The notes beneath the pieces were generated by a model that saw only the letters and a program-made list of their open reading frames with translations, was not told where the DNA came from and made no database searches. A stretch of DNA of 64,000 nt from Chrysomallon squamiferum. Lineage: Eukaryota; Mollusca; Gastropoda; Neomphalida; Peltospiridae. Location of the stretch: positions 11,047,169 through 11,111,168 of the forward strand of contig CM022679.1 in the NCBI GenBank assembly GCA_012295275.1, written 5' to 3'. The position numbers were made by a program, and so were the translations under genes. Of this stretch, positions 58,971-64,000 are shown in pieces (position 1 is the first letter of the stretch; every line of letters starts with the position of its first letter).

Positions 58971-59500
58971 TTATAATTATAACTTCACTCTGTGACATAT
59001 TATCTTCGCCTCCTCTGTGTCATTTATTACTTGATACCGTCAGATTGTTCATAAAACAAGCCAGAGCGACGAATAATAAAACCACTGACATGACGACTTG
59101 CTACAGACTGGACATGATACTGAAAGGATCCAAGGCTTGATGAAGATGGCGTGCGCCGCCTCCCCTAATCTTCTTAAAAGTTATTTTCACCACAGATGAC
59201 ATCATCAAAAACCTTTTTTTGAAATCTTGGATCCGCTCCTGTGAAGCAGTTGACACCGTACTAAGATTTGTGACAGAACTAAGCCAGGTTTTCTGAGTCG
59301 AGTGCTGTATAAAAATGACGTCATTTCTTCTTCATCTCGGTGACAGTCGGTGGATAAAATCTGAGAGGAGTTGACGTGTTACCAGTGTCGGAGATGACTG
59401 GTTCTCGTACGTGTTATTTAGAGACGTCGTGGTTACGAGTTAAACTGCGAACACCTTTGAAGATCCTGTCGTCTTCCGCCATTTTTTTTTTTTTTTTTTT
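58971..59500 (+). promoter_or_regulatory. Promoter-like block: TATA next to CRE, YY1-type motifs
   Basis: This CpG-bearing complex block has a YY1-like AAGATGGC at 59,143-59,150, a TATAAAAA motif at 59,308-59,315 directly followed by the CRE TGACGTCA at 59,316-59,323, and CCGCCATTT at 59,476. If the TATA is used in the plus direction, transcription would start near 59,338. The first ATG after that (59,394) opens only a 40-codon frame that runs into a poly(T) tract. So this would be a promoter of an unspliced-start or non-coding transcript, or an enhancer, or a chance match. No gene body is visible downstream within the window. Confidence 0.35.
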
Positions 59501-59784
59501 TTTAGCAGACTATTAAATAATTATTCTGGTATGTTTGTTGTTGTTGTTTTTGGGTTGTTTTTTTTGTTTTGTTTTTTGGGGTTGTTTATTTATTTATTTA
59601 TTTATTATTATTATTTTTCAATTTATTTTTTTGTTTTTTCACTTTGTAAAATTTTTTTAAAATTTCTGCTCTAAAACGAAAAGCAAATAGAAGATTATTT
59701 TCAAAAGTAAATCATTTCATATCAAACGTTTGGATCGTTTTTACATAATAACCAAGAGAAATAATATAACTTATATAATAATCA
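59501..59784. other. T-rich non-coding stretch
   Basis: I see no gene. GTT, TTTA and T-run sequence dominates. Confidence 0.8.
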
Positions 59785-59900
59785 TCACAGCCTGTACCAG
59801 TGCTATAACTGGTTGCAGGATCAGTTCCTATTGGCACTCCCATTTAACTATTTACTGTTCCGTCCAATGAACAGCAGCTGATTTATCAAAGACAGATAAA
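59785..59900 (+). mobile_element. tRNA head plus conserved segment of a mollusc-type SINE
   Basis: A B-box-like GGTTGCAGGATCAGTTCC (59,811-59,828) is followed in order by CCCATTTAACTATTT, CTGTTCCGTCCAATGAAC, AGCTG and TATCAAAG. In the mollusc tRNA-derived SINE I recall, the corresponding blocks are CCCATT, GGCTATTT, CGTTCCAGCCAGTGCACC, GACTGG and TATCAAAG, with the same spacing. The copy is cut off after about 59,900. This is the best of the SINE fragments and the main evidence for a mollusc source. Confidence 0.6.
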
Positions 59901-60460
59901 AATACTTTCCACTCTGCGTGCAAACGGAGCACAGAAACGTAAAAGAAAATTTTCTGATAAGAGTAATCGAGAAACTGGCTGACGGTTTTCTGAGATATGT
60001 CATAATTACTCAAATCGTATATTTCTAAATCACTGCTAACAGTAAATACTTTGGTAACTATCAGTTGTTTCCATCACATTCTGTTTACGTCATCTCCTCT
60101 TTCATTGCTAAATACACTTCTTCTGCTACTACAACTGCTGCTATTTCTACTTCTACCGTACCACCACTGTCACCACCACTACATCTACTAAAACCACAGT
60201 CACGGTCACCAGAACACCACCGCTACCACTATTACTATTATTAATACAACCACTACTACTACTAATACTAATACTTTAAAAAAAAAAAATTAAAGAAACG
60301 AAAATAAAAAAAATAAAAAATGTCGACGAAATGAAAATTTAACCAAGCAATTAACAATAACTGCGCAGCATTCACTCTGACTACCAAGGTGAGAAAAGTA
60401 ATAATCTTTTTGTTTAAAAAAAGTAATAAATAGTTTTGCTCAAAAATATGCTTTAGGGAG
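59901..60460. other. Non-coding stretch with a degenerate ACT-type triplet tract
   Basis: I see no gene. From 60,120 to 60,280 the sequence is a degenerate (ACT/ACC)n tract, the opposite-strand counterpart of the AGT arrays at 18.8 and 61.4 kb. Confidence 0.75.
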
Positions 60461-60570
60461 ATTCCCTTCGTCACGTGATCAATGGTCATATGTTCCTGTC
60501 ACTCATAATTATTTGCGGAATCGCCACGTGCTATACAGGAAATGACATCGCGCCATCTTGGACCAGGTAC
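60461..60570. promoter_or_regulatory. Housekeeping-promoter-like motif cluster
   Basis: Two CACGTG boxes (TCACGTGA at 60,471-60,478; CACGTG at 60,525-60,530), an ETS-like CAGGAAAT at 60,536, a TGACATC CRE variant at 60,543 and the YY1-type GCGCCATCTTGG around 60,550-60,561 lie within 100 bp. In animals YY1 motifs in this form sit just downstream of TATA-less start sites. Here the AAGATGGCG orientation lies on the minus strand, which would suggest leftward transcription. A 65-codon plus-strand frame (60,475-60,672) with a hydrophobic start ends in poly-Phe from the T tract and is probably not real. Confidence 0.4.
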
Positions 60571-60626
60571 CATGTCAGTCAGACAGTCTTGTTGCTTGTC
60601 AAACAAGCCTTTCTTCTCGACAATCT

Positions 60627-60627
<1 letters not shown>

Positions 60628-60672
<45 letters not shown>

Positions 60673-60684
60673 TTTTTTTTTTTT
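60628..60684 (+). repeat. poly(T) tract, 43 plus 12 nt
   Basis: T43 at 60,628-60,670, then AG, then T12. Confidence 0.95.
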
Positions 60685-61335
60685 GCTTAGACTCGCATAT
60701 TCAACTTCTTGGGACCAAATAATAATGACAAATCTAGAAACACGAAAGTGGGAAAACAGAAAGTTTAGGAACCGATCCAAGATTTCAGAGAGAGAAAAGG
60801 ATTTGTAGTCATGACCTGTAATGTAGGTGACTTTCAAAGATGAAATAACTTTAATTTATATATTCTTTCTTCTTTGTGTATGACGGTGGCAGAAATCACA
60901 GTAAGCCGTCACATAGCTAACTTCTCGACGATGTGGAACAAATCAAAGCAGATGATAAATGTATCATCATTCATTTTTTTGTTGTTGTTGTATGTCTGGT
61001 GGCAAAAAGCGACACAAGTGACATTTATTATTGATATAATATGTCATAGTCCATACTAAACTGTCTGAGTTTTCTTTTTCTTCTGGTTTTTTTTTTTTTT
61101 AATTTTTTTTTTATTCACCTGTATCAAAGATTTCTTCTCGTTGGTTTTACAGGTTTTTTTTAACATTGTTAGTAAAATGTTGTTTAAGATTGATCGTTTG
61201 TTTATTTTAATCTGGTTTCTTTAAGGAGAATTTATTTATTTATTTATGCATTTTTGTTTTGGTTGTTTTGTTGTATCTTTGTCTGTTTGTTTGTTTTGGT
61301 GTTTTTTTTGTTGTTGTTGTTATTGTATTTGTAAT
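60685..61335. other. Non-coding stretch
   Basis: I see no gene. The left part is moderately complex; the right part (61,070-61,330) is T- and GTT-rich. Confidence 0.75.
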
Positions 61336-61410
61336 ATTAATAATAAAAATAATAATAATTATTATTATTATTATTGATGATGGTGGTGGTAATAGTAATT
61401 GCAGTAGTAA

Positions 61411-61479
<69 letters not shown>

Positions 61480-61565
61480 AAAATTGTAATAACAGATGCA
61501 GCAATAATAGTAACAGTAGTAACAGTAGCAGCAGCAGCAGAAGTAGTAATAACATAACAGTAGAA
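61336..61565 (+). repeat. (AAT/TTA) then (AGT)n trinucleotide array
   Basis: A short AAT/ATT tract leads to GGT and then a pure (AGT)n core at about 61,404-61,479. A degenerate AGT/AGC/AAC tail follows to 61,565. Both strands remain open through it, giving artefactual poly-Val/Ser/Thr/Leu frames. Confidence 0.93.
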
Positions 61566-63030
61566 TAAATCAGTTTCACTTTTTACTTTTCTTTCTTTTT
61601 TCCAGTGTGGACTTGTTCAACTTTCGTATGTTTACGGAACAATACGAGCTCAGCCGAAGAATTTAAAATATGATCGGATTGTTTCGCATCCTTTCGTCTT
61701 GTTACTTGAATGAGAAGAACCAATAATTGCTGCTTATCGTCATCTGAAGAATTCCGTATATCCGTGGAACTGATTTTAGAAATTTCGTTTATTCACGAAA
61801 CTAATTCTACTTTAAGGATTCTTTTTTTTTTTCTTCTTGATTTTTTTTCTTCTCTTCTTTATACGAAAAAGAAGGGGAAAAAAAAATTTAAAAAGCTCAA
61901 AAAGAAAATTTGAAAGAAGTGTGTTACGATTGTCGAGTATGTGAACTTGACTAAATAAGACAATTCGAATAATGCAGTTACACAAATTTAATATTGATGA
62001 TGATGATGATGATGGTGACTGTGATAGTGATAGTTGGTAATAAAACTTACAATTTTATTATATTTTTATTTTCCTTTTTTATTAAGCAGACAAAATGAAG
62101 ATGAAAATAAAAAAACAAAAAGTTATGATACATTTATCATAAAAATATATAATTTAATAAGAGGTGGTTGAATTTATTTAATTTATTTTACTATTCATTT
62201 TTTAATTATTTTATTTTTTTTTTTTTTCGTTTGTTTTTTTATTTTTTTGTTTATTCATAAGTTGTTTGTTTGTTTATTTTATTTTATTTTATTTTATTTT
62301 TTTTTTGTTTTGTGTTGCTGTTGTTGTTTCTATTTTTTCCTTTTTTTTATAATTAAAAGAAAATTCTTTCATTATTTTTAGTCTCGGCATTCTAATTAAT
62401 GAGTGTAAAATTAAATATATATATATATGTAATTCATATATCACGATTCTTTTCGAAAATCGAATTAATGCTCTGTAAACGATCTGGCACATTTAGTCAT
62501 TAAACGGAGAACAAGAATGAACAACAGACGAAACAACCGAACGAAAAGAACAAAATATTGATGTCATCAGCTAATTCCAATTTACCTCACAGTTTTTCAA
62601 ATTTCTTAACCTTACAAACGTGACCACCTCCCAAAACACGCCTCACCTCTTTTCTCAAGCCATGACCATGATTTAGCTGTCGCAAAAACTTCTAAAACTG
62701 CAGCAAATATGTTTATATTTACGTAAAGTGCCGATCCGACCCGAATGGTGCAAAAAACGTAACAGTTTTATATTCGTGTGCAAACATTCTCATTGATCTG
62801 CACAAAAATCTAATTTTTTTTCAAAAACACGTTCGTGTGTACTCAGAAAACTGAACATAATAAACCTTATAAATTACATTATTTTACTGATATTTATATG
62901 ATTCAAAGGTTTAGTGTTAATAGGTAAAATTTTAAAATGACACATACCGAAATAAAAATTAATTTATTATATTGAATAAATTGTATGAAAAAAAAGTTAC
63001 ATTATACATCCATAGTTCAAACTATATGGT
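61566..63030. other. Non-coding stretch, CpG retained
   Basis: I see no gene. A CpG-bearing complex patch lies at 61,610-61,800. (GAT)n lies at about 61,997-62,020 and TTTTA repeats at 62,275-62,300. Another complex patch lies at 62,480-62,780. Confidence 0.7.
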
Positions 63031-63125
63031 AAATAATAATAATAGTAATAATAATAATAATAATAATAATATTAATAATAATAATAATAATTATAATATA
63101 TATATATTATAATATATATATATTT
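63031..63125. repeat. (AAT)n then (TA)n compound microsatellite
   Basis: AAT units with a few ATT interruptions lead into two TA runs separated by TTATAA. Confidence 0.9.
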
Positions 63126-63391
63126 GTTTAGATTGATATTTACATGTAATTCCATATTCTACACACGAAAGCACGCGAGCACTCTCAAAAACACACACAC
63201 AGTCGTTTTTATTTACCCATGCATGTTGCTAAATCTTTTTAAACAACAGCTTGTAAATTATTTTCAGATCTGAACTGTTTTATCACACGAACACACTGGT
63301 TTAATTGCCTTTTAATGATTCGCTCATTTTAACTAAACAAAACACACGCTGATATCTTAAAGAGCCGCAATACTATCAAATCAACTTCGAA

Positions 63392-63433
<42 letters not shown>

Positions 63434-63967
63434 TTTTTTTTTTTAATTTTTTTAAAATAAAATGCACGGTGAATTAATGTGTGTATCGTGAGCGAGTGCA
63501 GTCATTCTGCGCGCATCCTGCAAATTACATACGTCTATTATCTACGTGTGGCGTAAAGGGAAAAAAAATTAGCGACACGTACCACGTAATAAACAGTTCG
63601 TTTTTCATTGAAAAGATCCTATTCGTTTAATTTGTTTCTTTACGCATGTGCAAGTCGTGTGTAACCAAGCCTGGCTAATCCGTCGTTTTAAAAAAACCAT
63701 CAGCAGAAGTTCGGCTGGTACACCCCTATTTGTCCCCAGCCAGTCAAGTCCAACCAAAAAAAAAAAAAAAAAAATAGGTGGTGCATTTTGAATAATATTT
63801 CACCCACTTAAAACCCTCAGTGTATTACTGTAATAATTTCGGGGTCTTTAAATTGTGATAAATGTCTGGGAAATGATCGTCTTTGTTCTTTGGACAAAAC
63901 AAGAAGCGCAAAATGAAAAAGAAGAAGAAAAGTCCCGCGTCCTTCCAGATCATGATTTAAAAGGATT

Positions 63968-63998
<31 letters not shown>

Positions 63999-64000
63999 GA
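63126..64000. other. Non-coding stretch with CpG-rich patch and homopolymers
   Basis: I see no gene. The T7-A31-T15 structure lies at 63,392-63,444. A CpG-rich complex patch follows at 63,480-63,720 and includes GCGCGCAT and CGCATGTGC (NRF1-like). A19 lies at 63,756-63,774 and A25 at 63,971-63,995. Confidence 0.7.
63392..63444. repeat. T7-A31-T15 homopolymer hairpin
   Basis: A long A run is flanked on both sides by T runs, so either flank can pair with the centre. Confidence 0.93.

Noticed and set aside
60499-60837. 112-codon minus-strand frame with a lysine-rich centre
   Set aside because: The lysine stretch is the T43 tract read in reverse. The flanking parts match nothing known.
61259-61579. 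Frames of 64-80 codons rich in Ser, Val, Thr or Leu
   Set aside because: All are readings of the AGT/AAT triplet array.
1-64000. tRNA, rRNA and known animal miRNA genes
   Set aside because: Reading by eye for tRNA A/B boxes with cloverleaf context, rRNA cores and remembered miRNA sequences (let-7, miR-1, miR-9, miR-124, miR-71 and others) gave no convincing match.

Overview
This window looks like animal (metazoan) nuclear DNA, most probably from a mollusc, and it is essentially non-coding. It is AT-rich and crowded with homopolymer runs, (CA)n, (TTTA)n, (TTA)n and (AGT)n microsatellites and several minisatellites. No open reading frame exceeds about 136 codons, and the longest ones simply translate simple repeats. 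No known protein domain, rRNA, tRNA, CRISPR array or bacterial-type gene was recognised. The mollusc assignment rests on worn fragments of a tRNA-derived SINE (5,945-6,015 plus strand; 27,962-28,070 minus; 42,303-42,399 minus; 59,785-59,900 plus). Their sequence, compared from memory, matches the MetaSINE/BivaMD-type SINEs of bivalves and gastropods.

The window has two compositional halves. From 1 to about 47.3 kb CpG is strongly depleted (about 3 CpG in 30,001-31,000 by hand count). From about 48 kb to the end it is many times denser (about 50 CpG in 57,601-58,600). In an animal with mosaic DNA methylation this is the expected footprint of a boundary between a germline-methylated part, probably the body or long intron of a transcribed gene, and an unmethylated part.

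In the left half, short CpG-containing, high-complexity islands stand out from the background at about 6.0, 7.8, 9.6, 11.0, 13.4-14.0, 16.0, 19.3, 23.7, 29.4-29.9, 33.7, 42.8 and 43.5-43.9 kb. They carry clustered, well-formed transcription-factor-like motifs: RFX X-box, CRE, kappa-B, forkhead, Sox-like inverted pair, E-box and nuclear-receptor half-sites. They are the best candidates for conserved cis-regulatory elements. Between them lie a 50-bp minisatellite (11.7-12.2 kb), a 36-bp AT minisatellite (21.7-22.0 kb), a 34-bp minisatellite (45.0-45.6 kb) and two local tandem duplications (8.4 and 16.4 kb).

Three weak transcript signals occur: a 47-nt sequence framed by good splice sites (31,046-31,092), a splice-acceptor-like site at 42,998, and a purine-rich block ending in a strong splice-donor-like site at 46,755. 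The last contains a striking hairpin at 46,600-46,668.

In the right half, a 3-kb block of degenerate T-rich repeats (53.2-56.2 kb) is followed by CpG-rich complex sequence. This holds two promoter-like elements: a TATA motif abutting a palindromic CRE (59,308-59,323), and a CACGTG/CACGTG/YY1-type cluster (60,471-60,560). Overall, the picture is a regulatory or intronic gene desert flanking, or inside, a gene whose coding exons lie outside the window. No multi-gene system is visible.
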